Both the position numbers and the translations under genes were made by a program. DNA of 8,861 nt from an uncultured bacterium (lineage in GTDB: Bacteria; Bacteroidota; Bacteroidia; Bacteroidales; Paludibacteraceae), in NCBI GenBank assembly GCA_947074225.1, contig CAMTOX010000058.1, positions 1 through 8,861 of the forward strand, given 5' to 3'. Below are positions 1 through 7,586 of this stretch, one piece after another; the first letter of the stretch is position 1; each line of letters opens with the position of its first letter. A model generated the notes under the pieces. That model was not told the DNA's origin. It saw nothing but the letters and a program-made list of their open reading frames with translations, and made no database searches.

Positions 1-111
1 ATGACAGGCAAGATCTACTAGCTGACATACGTTGCTTTGTGCACGTAACGGCGCCAACCGCGACCTAACCTATAGCCTACACTCTTTCCCTACACGACGC
101 TCTTCCGATCT
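1..111. other. Synthetic sequencing-library adapter (assembly artefact)
   Basis: This stretch is not genomic. Bases 79-111 are an exact copy of the 33-base Illumina TruSeq read-1 primer, ending GCTCTTCCGATCT. Bases 71-78 (TATAGCCT) match the TruSeq HT i5 index D501. Bases 48-70 agree with the last 23 bases of the P5 oligo at 17 of 23 positions without gaps, so the order P5, index, read-1 primer is that of a real library arm. Bases 1-47 are noisier; 11-18 (AGATCTAC) again resembles the end of P5, and 26-38 weakly resembles the end of a nanopore ligation adapter, which is only a guess. Library-derived DNA joins at base 112. Nothing before 112 should be used for gene calling or taxonomy. Confidence 0.97.
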
Positions 112-462
112 ATTAATGGAAATTTTGAACCGGTAATGCAAATGTTGCACTCCTATGAAAAATTAATCAGTTGGATGGCAAAACCTTCAGGTAATGAATT
201 CATACCACATGTTAATACCATGATTGCTCTGAAAGGAGAGAACGTTAAAGTATTGGAACATGTAGATCATAATGATTTTGAACAAACTAATTATAGGTTC
301 ATTGCTAATATAGACCCTATTATGAATAAAGCAAGAAAGAAAGAAAAACAACTAGTTAAAGGAGAAGTGAAGTGGACCATGGAACGTACCATTTTGCTTA
401 TTGTAATTATTGTATTGGTAATTATTTTCCTCTGTTTCTCTTATGTTATGTTTTATGACTAA
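112..462 (+). CDS. 3' end of a C-terminally membrane-anchored protein of unknown function (5' truncated)
   Basis: The frame is open from the first genomic base (112) and runs on into the adapter, so the true start is lost. The first ATG is at 136 and gives 108 residues, but residues before it (INGNFEPV) look equally like coding sequence. Numbered from that ATG, residues 1-63 form a soluble, mixed-charge segment, 64-76 are a basic cluster (KARKKEKQLVK), and about 85-106 are one strongly hydrophobic helix followed by only two residues. The basic cluster before the helix suggests that the N-terminal part faces the cytoplasm and the protein is tail-anchored; this is inference. I recognise no family or catalytic motif. 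It is followed by an intrinsic terminator about 130 bases downstream. It converges with the aminopeptidase gene on the other strand. Confidence 0.65.
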   Translation: MNGNFEPVMQMLHSYEKLISWMAKPSGNEFIPHVNTMIALKGENVKVLEHVDHNDFEQTNYRFIANIDPIMNKARKKEKQLVKGEVKWTMERTILLIVIIVLVIIFLCFSYVMFYD

Positions 463-593
463 TAAAATTTGAAACAATAGTTGTTCTTATAACGTAAATA
501 TTTAATGTAATTGTTTTTACGACCTTAAATCAGTAAATTCTATGAATTTGATAATAGTTGTTTTAAGTCAATGTTGATGATTTGACACACGCA

Positions 594-635
594 AAGACCG
601 CTCAAAAAAAAATGTTTTTTGAGCGGTCTTCTTTT
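594..635 (+). terminator. Strong rho-independent terminator
   Basis: Bases 594-609 and 615-630 form a perfect 16-bp stem (AAGACCGCTC plus six A, paired with six T plus GAGCGGTCTT) around the loop AAATG. The T-rich tail CTTTT follows at 631-635. The tail makes it a plus-strand terminator for the gene ending at 462. On the minus strand the stem also forms, but it is followed by TGCGTG instead of a T-run, so it would be a weaker stop for the aminopeptidase transcript that converges on it. Confidence 0.9.
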
Positions 636-745
636 AATTGATGTTCGATGAAATAGTCCGATAGTGCTTTCCTTGTATCCCTTTATTTAAACTTCAATTA
701 ACACCTTTGGAAAGAATCTCGATAAGACTATTTATCAGATTAAAA

Positions 746-2518
746 TTATAGTAATGGTTGAGTTTGAATGTCTAACCACTGTTTTTCTTCTTTGCTTAAA
801 TAAGGTTTTAATAAATCGTAAACCTCTTCGTGATAACGATCAATCCACTCTATCTCTGCATTTGTAAGCAGTTCTAAGGCTATGGCGTTACGGTCGTAAG
901 GGAATAAAGTGAGCGTGTCGAACGATAAGAAGTCGCCAAACTCTGTCTCACAGTTTGTTTTTACAGAGATAAGATTCTCTATTCGAATGCCATATTGACC
1001 TGATCTGTAAAGACCGGGCTCGTTACTTAGTACCATTCCGGGTTGTAACTTAGTGGGGTTCTCATCCATACGGATACTTTGTGGACCCTCATGCACACAT
1101 AAGAAATGACCTATGCCATGTCCGGTGCCATGTCCATATTGCAAACCATTGTTCCAAAGGAACTGACGTGCCAAAATATCTAACTGACAACCCCTAGTAC
1201 CCATTGGAAATACAGCATTGGCCAATGCTATATGACCTTTCAATACATTGGTATAATCTTGTTTCTCCTGGCGGGTTACAGCACCTAAAGCAACGGTACG
1301 AGTAATATCGGTTGTGCCGTGGTAATACTGTCCGCCTGAATCTACTAAAAAGAGTCCTTCGGCTTTTAAGGGGCTGTTGCTCTCTGCAGTAGCACCATAG
1401 TGCACTATGGCTCCATGAGCACCATAGCCTGCAATAGTGCCAAAACTCTCACTAAAGAACTCCTCTTGTTCGGCACGGCAGTCGTAAAGTTTAGACATGG
1501 CACTTAACTCAGTAACCTCTCCTTTAGGAACCTCATTCATTAGCCAATGCAAGAAACGAGTTAATGCAACACCATCTTTAACCATTGCCTTGCGTATTCC
1601 TTTAAGCTCTGTACCATTCTTAATGCTCTTCATGAGCACAATAGGAGAGACCATGTCTACCACTATACAATCGGCAGGCAATGACTTATAAAGAGCTACA
1701 TTTACTTTGTTGAAATCAATAGATATGCTACCAGATACCATTTTTAAGTCGTCGAATACCTGATCATAAGGACGGACCTCTACCATGGCTTCCGACAAAT
1801 GTTGTGTGGCTTGTTCATCTATTTTGCGTGAATCTATATAAAGTATTGCTTTTGTATCTGTTATAATGGCATAAGATATCACCACCGGATTGTACATGAT
1901 ATCGTTTCCACGTATGTTAAATAGCCATGCAATATCGTCCAATGCTGTTAAAAGAATAGAGTTGCATCCATTATGGTTTAATGCCTCTCTTAAATCGGTA
2001 AGTTTTTCACTGCAACTTTTACCTGTGATAACAGTATCTAAACAGATTATCGGATTGCTTGGCAGTTCTGGACGATTAATCCATATTTCGTTTACTAAAT
2101 CGTAGTTTGTGTTTATGGTAATGTCGTTAACAAGCAATTTTGCTTCTAGCTGACGTAAACCATTGATGTTAAACATGACAGGATTTACTGCCACAACCTT
2201 AGCTTTCCCTAAAGTAGATTTTAGCCATTCGGCAATGGAGGGTGTCTCAGGCATGCCATCCTTCATGAGAGTAATGCCGCTTCCTTGCAACTGCTCTTCG
2301 CCTTGAAGGTAGTAACGCGAGTCGGTCCATAAGCCTGCCTGATCTAAAGTAATGGCTAAAGTACCTGCCGAACCGGTGAAGCCACTTACAAAACGGCGCT
2401 CTTGCCAATGTTCGGCTATATATTCACTACCATGTGGGTCGGTACCGGGAATGATTAATGCATCTATCTGACGGGCAGACATTAATTCTCTTAAATGGAT
2501 TAGTGTTTTTGTTTCCAT
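746..2518 (-). CDS. pepP: Xaa-Pro aminopeptidase (aminopeptidase P, M24B)
   Basis: This cytoplasmic metallopeptidase removes the N-terminal residue from peptides with proline in second position. The 590 residues match the long, three-domain form of the family (human XPNPEP1 is about 623): two creatinase-like N-terminal domains (about 1-140 and 155-295) and a C-terminal pita-bread catalytic domain (about 305-530). All five dinuclear-metal ligands can be placed: D393 (LVDSGG), D404 (TTDITRT), H467 (GTGHGIGH), E500 (SNEPGLY) and E514 (IRIENL). Their spacing of 11, 63, 33 and 14 residues follows the family pattern. The accessory histidines H373 (VHYG) and H476 (VHEGP) are also present, so the enzyme should be active. 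There is no signal peptide. It is the last gene of the minus-strand cluster, 69 bases after the GSCFA gene. The 69-base gap holds only a weak -7 match, so it probably shares the upstream transcript. Confidence 0.96.
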   Translation of the reverse strand: METKTLIHLRELMSARQIDALIIPGTDPHGSEYIAEHWQERRFVSGFTGSAGTLAITLDQAGLWTDSRYYLQGEEQLQGSGITLMKDGMPETPSIAEWLKSTLGKAKVVAVNPVMFNINGLRQLEAKLLVNDITINTNYDLVNEIWINRPELPSNPIICLDTVITGKSCSEKLTDLREALNHNGCNSILLTALDDIAWLFNIRGNDIMYNPVVISYAIITDTKAILYIDSRKIDEQATQHLSEAMVEVRPYDQVFDDLKMVSGSISIDFNKVNVALYKSLPADCIVVDMVSPIVLMKSIKNGTELKGIRKAMVKDGVALTRFLHWLMNEVPKGEVTELSAMSKLYDCRAEQEEFFSESFGTIAGYGAHGAIVHYGATAESNSPLKAEGLFLVDSGGQYYHGTTDITRTVALGAVTRQEKQDYTNVLKGHIALANAVFPMGTRGCQLDILARQFLWNNGLQYGHGTGHGIGHFLCVHEGPQSIRMDENPTKLQPGMVLSNEPGLYRSGQYGIRIENLISVKTNCETEFGDFLSFDTLTLFPYDRNAIALELLTNAEIEWIDRYHEEVYDLLKPYLSKEEKQWLDIQTQPLL

Positions 2519-2587
2519 ATGTATCTTTTATGTTTAAGGTAAGGGTATACTCTCTTTACTCAGCTAAAATAACGTTTTGTTTTTGCT

Positions 2588-3526
2588 TTACAAACAGATA
2601 TAAGGATATTTTTCTTTCAGTGTGTGAATCTTTTTTTCAAGGTCGGTTCTGAACTTTATATAATCGGCATGCTCACCATGAAGTGGACGATGCTCTAAAG
2701 AGCGTTTCAATTTCTCCACCTGAGGCATAAGTTTTAAACTCTCTTTTGTGAAACAACTTTCCGAAAACTCTTGCCATACATAGGCTACTGCTTGAGCAGA
2801 AGGGTGAATCATATCGTCGGTGTAGAAACGATAATCGCGTAAATCGTCTAAAATAATCTCATATGCGGGAAAATAATGTACCTGTTCAAATGTTGTTGAG
2901 AGCTCTTCGCAGGCCAATAAGAGCACTGCTTTATTTGTTTGTGCTGCAAGAATACCTTGACCTAAATAGCGCACTGGGCTCACAGAAAGAGTTATTTGCA
3001 ACTTAGGGTTCAGCTGAAATAATCGTGCAAAGAGTGCTTTGTAGCAACTCACAATCTCGCTTATTTCTAACCGACGCTCCTGGAAAGAGCGCTGTGGTAC
3101 CTTATGGCAGTTGGCAACTACCGTCCCATGGTAACTATAAACCCATGAGGAACCCATGGTAAGGATTAAATGGTTGCATTCTAATAACTGTTTGCTACCC
3201 TCGTCAATAGAACGATTCATGGAGCTCAATGCTTCTTGGGCATCAACATGAGAGTAGCTTCCATGAAATAACCAGCTATGCCATAATCCGTTGTGCTCAA
3301 AAAGATCTTCAAGGCGCACGGCTTTATGTTCTAATAACTGCTCCAATCCTTGAGCTATGGAGGCAGGGTTATATATTATTCCAAAGGGATTTTGTAAAGC
3401 CGAAAAACCTAAACGTTCAAAGTGTTTGCCCATATTCTCGGCAAAGCATGAGCCCATAAGCAAATAGCGATCTGCATAGCTCATGCACTGTCGTTTAGGA
3501 ATTTGTAGTGTGGTTCTGAAATTCAT
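2588..3526 (-). CDS. GSCFA family protein (SGNH-hydrolase-like)
   Basis: The protein carries the family-naming motif GSCFAENMG at residues 25-33 and belongs to the GSCFA domain family, common in Bacteroidota and related to SGNH/GDSL esterases. S26 in GSCF is the expected nucleophile. D238 and H241 in DDMIHPS fit the C-terminal D-x-x-H block that completes the SGNH triad. Other conserved-looking segments are LTMGSSWVY (122-130), NCHKVP (139-144) and SVSPVRY (181-187). At 312 residues it is about the usual length. There is no signal peptide, so it is predicted to be cytoplasmic. The substrate is unknown; an acyl- or acetyl-esterase acting on a cell-wall or glycan precursor is only a family-based guess. 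Its start codon lies one base beyond the stop of the upstream S41-type gene, which indicates co-transcription and probably translational coupling. A second ATG at M15 exists, but the preceding residues (FRTTLQIP) look like a normal family N-terminus. Confidence 0.92.
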   Translation of the reverse strand: MNFRTTLQIPKRQCMSYADRYLLMGSCFAENMGKHFERLGFSALQNPFGIIYNPASIAQGLEQLLEHKAVRLEDLFEHNGLWHSWLFHGSYSHVDAQEALSSMNRSIDEGSKQLLECNHLILTMGSSWVYSYHGTVVANCHKVPQRSFQERRLEISEIVSCYKALFARLFQLNPKLQITLSVSPVRYLGQGILAAQTNKAVLLLACEELSTTFEQVHYFPAYEIILDDLRDYRFYTDDMIHPSAQAVAYVWQEFSESCFTKESLKLMPQVEKLKRSLEHRPLHGEHADYIKFRTDLEKKIHTLKEKYPYICL

Positions 3527-3527
3527 C

Positions 3528-4562
3528 TTATATATTCTCTTTTTTTATCTCTTCAATGGCTGCTTCAATAATGGTGTCTACTCCTTTCTCTAAATCTTCG
3601 GGTGTGATATTAACAAGAATCTGCGGCTCTACACCAAACTCAATCTCTTGCATCCAAGCATCGTATTGCGGCACTGCCGAGAAACGTACCAACCAACCAT
3701 TCGGGAGTTCACTAGAGAGGGGCATACCACCTCCGCCTCCGGTTATACCACCCATAACCACTGCATTGGGTGCCATGAGCATCTTCACAATAAAATCGTT
3801 AGTGGCACTATAGCTACGGCGATTGCATAATACAACAACCTTCTTGTCGCTCCAATCTATTCGCTGAGTAGACGGATCTACATAGGTGGGAGTGGGAGCA
3901 GAGAAATCGTTATGGCCTGGACCGGTCTTATGACGCATATATCCGGTCACTGTTTTCTCCTTGAAAAAACAAGATGCTAGGGCTGCACTATTATCTAACT
4001 GTCCTCCTCCATTGTTACGAACATCTAAAATTATTCCTTTACAATCGCTAAACATATAGTCAATATAAAAGAGACCGGCCGAGGAAAAACCATTAGAGAA
4101 ACTACTATAACGAATATATCCTATCTCTCTATTGTTTATTAAACCATAATGAAAACCACCCGACATACGGTAGTCGTTGCCTAAATAACGGTCGCTATAG
4201 ATGAGCGATTCAGAAAAATTTGACGGATAATCCTCATACCATCCACTAGAGCGCGATACGTCAAAAGGAGTATAAAGATTTACATGACCGTCATTCAAGA
4301 CATCTAACATATCCCACATAACATAGAAGAGTTCAATAACTGTTTTACACTTCTTGGCTCGTGTGGCATATGTGCCATATTGCTCATTCCAATTTATGCC
4401 ACGCGACTCGAAATAGCAATAGCGTGTATCGAGTGTTTCCCATAAGGCATCAAAGTTATCCATCGGGTCATTATTATATTCGCTCAACGCGCGAGACTCA
4501 CATCCATAGAGGGCTAATAATGGAAATAAGGCGTATAGTAGTAGAGGTTTTATCTGTTTCAT
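3528..4562 (-). CDS. S41-family peptidase-like lipoprotein
   Basis: Residues 1-21 are a lipoprotein signal peptide with the cysteine at C21 (ALYGC), so the protein should be anchored in the cell envelope. The rest reads as a tricorn/C-terminal-processing protease fold. There is an N-terminal helical segment (NFDALWETLDTRYCYF, 36-51), the LNDGHVNLYTP block with H93, ILDVRNNGGG (178-187), and the nucleophile region NRRSYSATNDF (247-257) with S252 as the probable catalytic serine. The tail motif GVEPQILV (310-317) is also typical of S41. There is no lysine near 25 residues after S252, where the Ser-Lys type has it. That segment is instead a glycine run (275-279). Together with H93 this points to the tricorn-like S41B type, or to an inactive relative. 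No PDZ domain is evident; at 344 residues it is compact. It is in a tight run with the barrel protein upstream (14-base gap) and GSCFA downstream (1-base gap). Confidence 0.88.
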   Translation of the reverse strand: MKQIKPLLLYALFPLLALYGCESRALSEYNNDPMDNFDALWETLDTRYCYFESRGINWNEQYGTYATRAKKCKTVIELFYVMWDMLDVLNDGHVNLYTPFDVSRSSGWYEDYPSNFSESLIYSDRYLGNDYRMSGGFHYGLINNREIGYIRYSSFSNGFSSAGLFYIDYMFSDCKGIILDVRNNGGGQLDNSAALASCFFKEKTVTGYMRHKTGPGHNDFSAPTPTYVDPSTQRIDWSDKKVVVLCNRRSYSATNDFIVKMLMAPNAVVMGGITGGGGGMPLSSELPNGWLVRFSAVPQYDAWMQEIEFGVEPQILVNITPEDLEKGVDTIIEAAIEEIKKENI

Positions 4563-4576
4563 CTTTCAATACTCTT

Positions 4577-5416
4577 TTATAAATAACTCATTGAAGAACG
4601 ATTACGGGATTGAGTGCCGCCAAAAAGATGTAAGTCGACCACCGTACCGATGTAGCCATTCATCAATCGACGGGAAAAGTAGAGGTTATTAGCATGCCAC
4701 TCTAAATATTCATACTTACCTCCTAAACGTAAGGTAAAGCCATTGAACATTAAATCTATCATTAAATTACTATCTAAACCTCGCTTGTTGTTGAACGACG
4801 AGAAGTGAACGACATGGCGCAATGTACTACTCATGTTCAAATAGATTTCGTAATACGATTGACCCATCTGAGGCACAAACATACAACCTATGGCAGGAGT
4901 GGAAATTTCATATTCAAAACCAAGTGAGAAATTCTTGAAGTTTAAGACATAGCGTGCAGCCCCACCAATAGAGAGGTTTATAGCAATATCGGCCGATGCA
5001 ATGTTGTTGATATTACGTGCCATGTATTTTATACCCCCCTCTAGGTCGAGCTCTCCGCCCACACGAAAGATTAGACCCTTTGCCGGACGAAAATGATAAT
5101 AACTACCATAGCCTATTGAGAGTTCTAAATAATCCATTGCGCTACTAAAGGCTGGATTTAGTGTGGAGCTATAACCTATGTGGTTGTGATTTCGCCAACT
5201 CACACGTTGGTTGCTGCAACGGTAAAAAGCACTATGTGTAGCATCCCAAGTGTATGCAAGTCCGCTGTAAAGTGCTGGAGAGAGGTAAGAGTCGTATAAC
5301 TCCATTTTACCGACACCAAAAGCCCAAACATTGTTTAAAGTGATCTTATCACGCTCTTGTGAAGAGAGAGGCAAGAAGATATAAATGAGTAAGATAATTA
5401 TTAAACTCTTTTTCAT
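4577..5416 (-). CDS. Predicted outer-membrane beta-barrel protein, DUF3316-like
   Basis: The protein has an N-terminal signal peptide (about 1-19, ending LPLSS before Q20) and is then almost entirely short alternating amphipathic strands rich in Gly, Tyr, Phe and Asn, with no internal hydrophobic helix. Examples are LELSIGYGSYYHF (97-109), FSLGFEYEI (163-171) and FTLRLGGKYEYLEW (227-240). This is the pattern of an outer-membrane barrel. The N-terminal part with DSYLSPALYSGLAY (42-55) resembles the DUF3316 family of Bacteroidales; that assignment is from memory and moderate. The C-terminus (MSYL) lacks the usual terminal aromatic of a classical barrel. It is the first gene of the tight run leading through the S41-type lipoprotein to aminopeptidase P and probably carries the operon promoter in the 119 bases before it. 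A role as envelope partner of the lipoprotein next door is inference. Confidence 0.75.
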   Translation of the reverse strand: MKKSLIIILLIYIFLPLSSQERDKITLNNVWAFGVGKMELYDSYLSPALYSGLAYTWDATHSAFYRCSNQRVSWRNHNHIGYSSTLNPAFSSAMDYLELSIGYGSYYHFRPAKGLIFRVGGELDLEGGIKYMARNINNIASADIAINLSIGGAARYVLNFKNFSLGFEYEISTPAIGCMFVPQMGQSYYEIYLNMSSTLRHVVHFSSFNNKRGLDSNLMIDLMFNGFTLRLGGKYEYLEWHANNLYFSRRLMNGYIGTVVDLHLFGGTQSRNRSSMSYL

Positions 5417-5448
5417 ATTTTTCTTTTTGTAATCTTTGAAAATACGTT

Positions 5449-5456
5449 TAAAGATA
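5449..5456 (-). promoter_or_regulatory. Possible -7 element for the four-gene minus-strand run
   Basis: Read on the minus strand, this is TATCTTTA, one mismatch from the Bacteroides -7 consensus TAnnTTTG, 32 bases before the barrel-protein start. The -33 region has a T-rich TTTTTACG about 22 bases upstream but no clean TTTG. The placement in the only sizeable gap of the cluster supports it; the sequence match alone is weak in such AT-rich DNA. Confidence 0.4.
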
Positions 5457-5535
5457 CATTATAAATAGATATTAATCGTAAAAATAACGACTATTATTTA
5501 TATTATTTTAGTTTTTTATCCTTTTTCGGACATCT

Positions 5536-7308
5536 TTATGGAGTTGTAGGAATAATCTTGAGTTTTAAGTTGGCATCTAAACCATATACTGTATCTTGAT
5601 GTTGCAATAGTTCATTGCAGATACTCAATGTTGGATCAAAATCGGCATAATACATATCGCCTAATTCTATAAGGGTATGAAAAACGGTCATTGTGGTTTG
5701 CTTCACTTTTTTGTTCTTCTGTAATTGCTCAATTTTTTCCGGATACTTCTCTATGTAAGCATCTGAGGTCCATACCAATAATGGTACATGATATTCATAA
5801 TAGCTCCCTTCATAACTGCCATGAAGCATCATGTTATTCTCATCGTCTAGAAGGTTTTCTCCATGATCGCTCACGTATAGTATTACAGCAGGGCGCTTAT
5901 TACTTTCAATCGTCTTAATGAGGTCACTTAAAAAATAGTCGGTGTAACAAATAGAATTATCGTAACTATTTACCAATATTTGCCTTACATTGTTCATTAA
6001 TCCACGCGTGTCTTTATTAGAATCGAAGGTTAACGACGATTTTCTTTTTATTTCCGGAATAATATTCTTTATGGAAACATCGTCGTCAAAGTCGGGTCGG
6101 AACTTTTTGAACTCTTTTGGATAACGACAGTTATATTTAAAATGACAACCCATGCTATGTATGGTAATAAATTGTGCGCGATTATCTATGGCGTCTATGC
6201 GGTTTAATACTAATGGTATTAAATATTCATCCCTATCTTTAATGTTCTTTGGGTCGTTGGGTAGGTAGTGTATATATTCACTTCCAATGGTAGAGGTCAT
6301 AATCATTGGATTACCTAAACTTTGATTGGCTACCCAGGAAGTGGCATAACCAGCCTCTTTAAATGCGGAAACAATGCTCTTCTCGGTACCAAGTATCGAA
6401 CGGTTTGTTGGGGTGGCACGAGAGAGAATGTGCGGAACAGAAACAACCGTAAGGTTTGAGATTGAGTAGATACTATCAAAGCTATATAGATTTCTTGTTG
6501 CTGCCAAAAGTGGGGTGGTGTTACGCTCATAGCCATTTATGCCAAAATGATCATAACGCGCCGTTTCTCCTAAAATTAAAATGACTATTAAGTTATTGTC
6601 TATTCCCACTGGATCTATACCAAAAGTAAAGTCCGCTTGTTTATCGGCATAAGCTTTTATCTCTCGTCGTTGTTGTAAGGCTTCGGTAGTTAAAACAATG
6701 AGATTGGCAGGGAAACATTTCTCTAAACTACCCACCATGCTATTACGGTTGTTCTCGCGGTGTATGGCATCCCATTCTGTCTCGTCGTATGAACGCCATT
6801 GGGCATAGAAAAAACATATGCTTACAACAATGGGAAGGCTAATGCCAAATACTAAACGTGCCCAAGTGGGATAAAATATACGTGGTTTTACATATCTATG
6901 AACAATATAAAAATAGAGAAATAAAAGCAGTAAGATGATGATTACTATTGGCCATAGCGATATGAACAACTCGAAGGCTTCGCGAGGTTCTGTTAAAAAT
7001 ATTGTGTGAATGAATAATAAAGATGTAGTTGCATCGTAGAGCATTAAGTGTACTATCTCTACCCAACCAAATAACATGACTATACCTTCAAAATAGAAAA
7101 ACCAACGCGAAGTGAACCAAAAAGAGGGAATGATAAAGAGTAAAACACTATACATTATATAACTCATATGGAAACGGGGAGCACCAAGGTCGGTTGCACA
7201 AGCCAATGCTAAGATGTTTGGACATAGAATAAATAGCGATAATACTATCTCTATAAAGTATTCGCTATCCAATTTTAGTTTGTGTTTGGGCATTCGTTGT
7301 TTGGGCAT
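5536..7308 (-). CDS. EptA-like phosphoethanolamine transferase (sulfatase superfamily, inner membrane)
   Basis: This is predicted to transfer phosphoethanolamine from phosphatidylethanolamine to lipid A or another envelope glycan, on the outer face of the inner membrane. Five N-terminal membrane helices can be seen (about 17-39, 48-67, 70-91, 115-137, 150-170), followed by a sulfatase-fold domain. Metal and catalytic residues align with Neisseria EptA: E248 (GETARYDHFGINGYERNTTP), nucleophile T287 (LTVVSVP, 39 residues later), D481 and H482 (VSDHGE), plus H389 (SMGCHF) and H496 (MLHGSYEG). All key positions are present, so activity is expected. The 590 residues are slightly longer than the approximately 545 of the family. 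The first 15 bases are nearly duplicated, giving MPKQRMPKHK; the second ATG (7291-7293) may be the real start, because a -7 element ends only seven bases before the first one. The exact acceptor (lipid A or other) cannot be read from the sequence. Confidence 0.9.
   Translation of the reverse strand: MPKQRMPKHKLKLDSEYFIEIVLSLFILCPNILALACATDLGAPRFHMSYIMYSVLLFIIPSFWFTSRWFFYFEGIVMLFGWVEIVHLMLYDATTSLLFIHTIFLTEPREAFELFISLWPIVIIILLLLFLYFYIVHRYVKPRIFYPTWARLVFGISLPIVVSICFFYAQWRSYDETEWDAIHRENNRNSMVGSLEKCFPANLIVLTTEALQQRREIKAYADKQADFTFGIDPVGIDNNLIVILILGETARYDHFGINGYERNTTPLLAATRNLYSFDSIYSISNLTVVSVPHILSRATPTNRSILGTEKSIVSAFKEAGYATSWVANQSLGNPMIMTSTIGSEYIHYLPNDPKNIKDRDEYLIPLVLNRIDAIDNRAQFITIHSMGCHFKYNCRYPKEFKKFRPDFDDDVSIKNIIPEIKRKSSLTFDSNKDTRGLMNNVRQILVNSYDNSICYTDYFLSDLIKTIESNKRPAVILYVSDHGENLLDDENNMMLHGSYEGSYYEYHVPLLVWTSDAYIEKYPEKIEQLQKNKKVKQTTMTVFHTLIELGDMYYADFDPTLSICNELLQHQDTVYGLDANLKLKIIPTTP
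7279..7308 (-). repeat. 15-base tandem near-duplication at the transferase start
   Basis: Two consecutive 15-base units on the minus strand both begin with the same 11 bases, ATGCCCAAACA (7308-7298 and 7293-7283). They encode MPKQR and MPKHK and place two in-frame start codons five codons apart. Slippage duplication is the simplest origin. Confidence 0.8.
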
Positions 7309-7314
7309 TAACTA

Positions 7315-7322
7315 CAAAGGTA
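7315..7322 (-). promoter_or_regulatory. Bacteroides-type -7 element of the transferase gene
   Basis: On the minus strand this reads TACCTTTG, an exact match to TAnnTTTG. Transcription would start roughly at 7308-7311, which is at or next to the first ATG (7306-7308). That transcript would be leaderless for the first ATG, or carry a leader of about 15 bases for the second ATG at 7291-7293. The -33 region (around 7342-7346) shows no clear TTTG, so strength is uncertain. Confidence 0.5.
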
Positions 7323-7586
7323 ACAATAAATATTAATATATGTTATTCATGGCGCTATATAATATCATTATTATATACGCTAAATAGTAATTACATATTT
7401 TATACCATATCTATTATTTTCTGTTAAAGGTTTTACTTCTTCTTGTTTCTTGTTGATATATAGGTGTTTGTGGGTGTTTATGTAAGGTTCCTTTGGTTTG
7501 CTATTCATATCGGTATAGAGAGGTTTTAAGTAGTCTGTTTGTAGTGTGTTAAGCTACCCCTAATTAGTGTTTTACACTTACCTTCT

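Noticed and set aside
48..135. Extending the first gene upstream through the adapter because the frame stays open
   Set aside because: Bases before 112 are synthetic, so an open frame there has no biological meaning.
463..745. tRNA or small RNA gene between the first gene and the aminopeptidase
   Set aside because: I see no cloverleaf-compatible arms or GC-rich structured segment except the terminator at 594-635.
1497..3459. Plus-strand open frames of 60-80 codons at 1497-1691, 1890-2105, 2458-2652 and 3229-3459
   Set aside because: They lie opposite clear minus-strand genes with intact family motifs, and their products show no recognisable domain, so they are antisense shadows.
3556..4582. 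Plus-strand frames at 3556-3813, 3648-3830 and 4361-4582
   Set aside because: They lie opposite or mostly opposite the S41-type lipoprotein gene. The proline-rich run in one of them is simply the reverse complement of the glycine run.
5691..6536. Frames at 5691-5918 (+) and 6330-6536 (-) inside the transferase gene
   Set aside because: They overlap the sulfatase-fold coding region, which carries the catalytic residues. Their products have no independent support.
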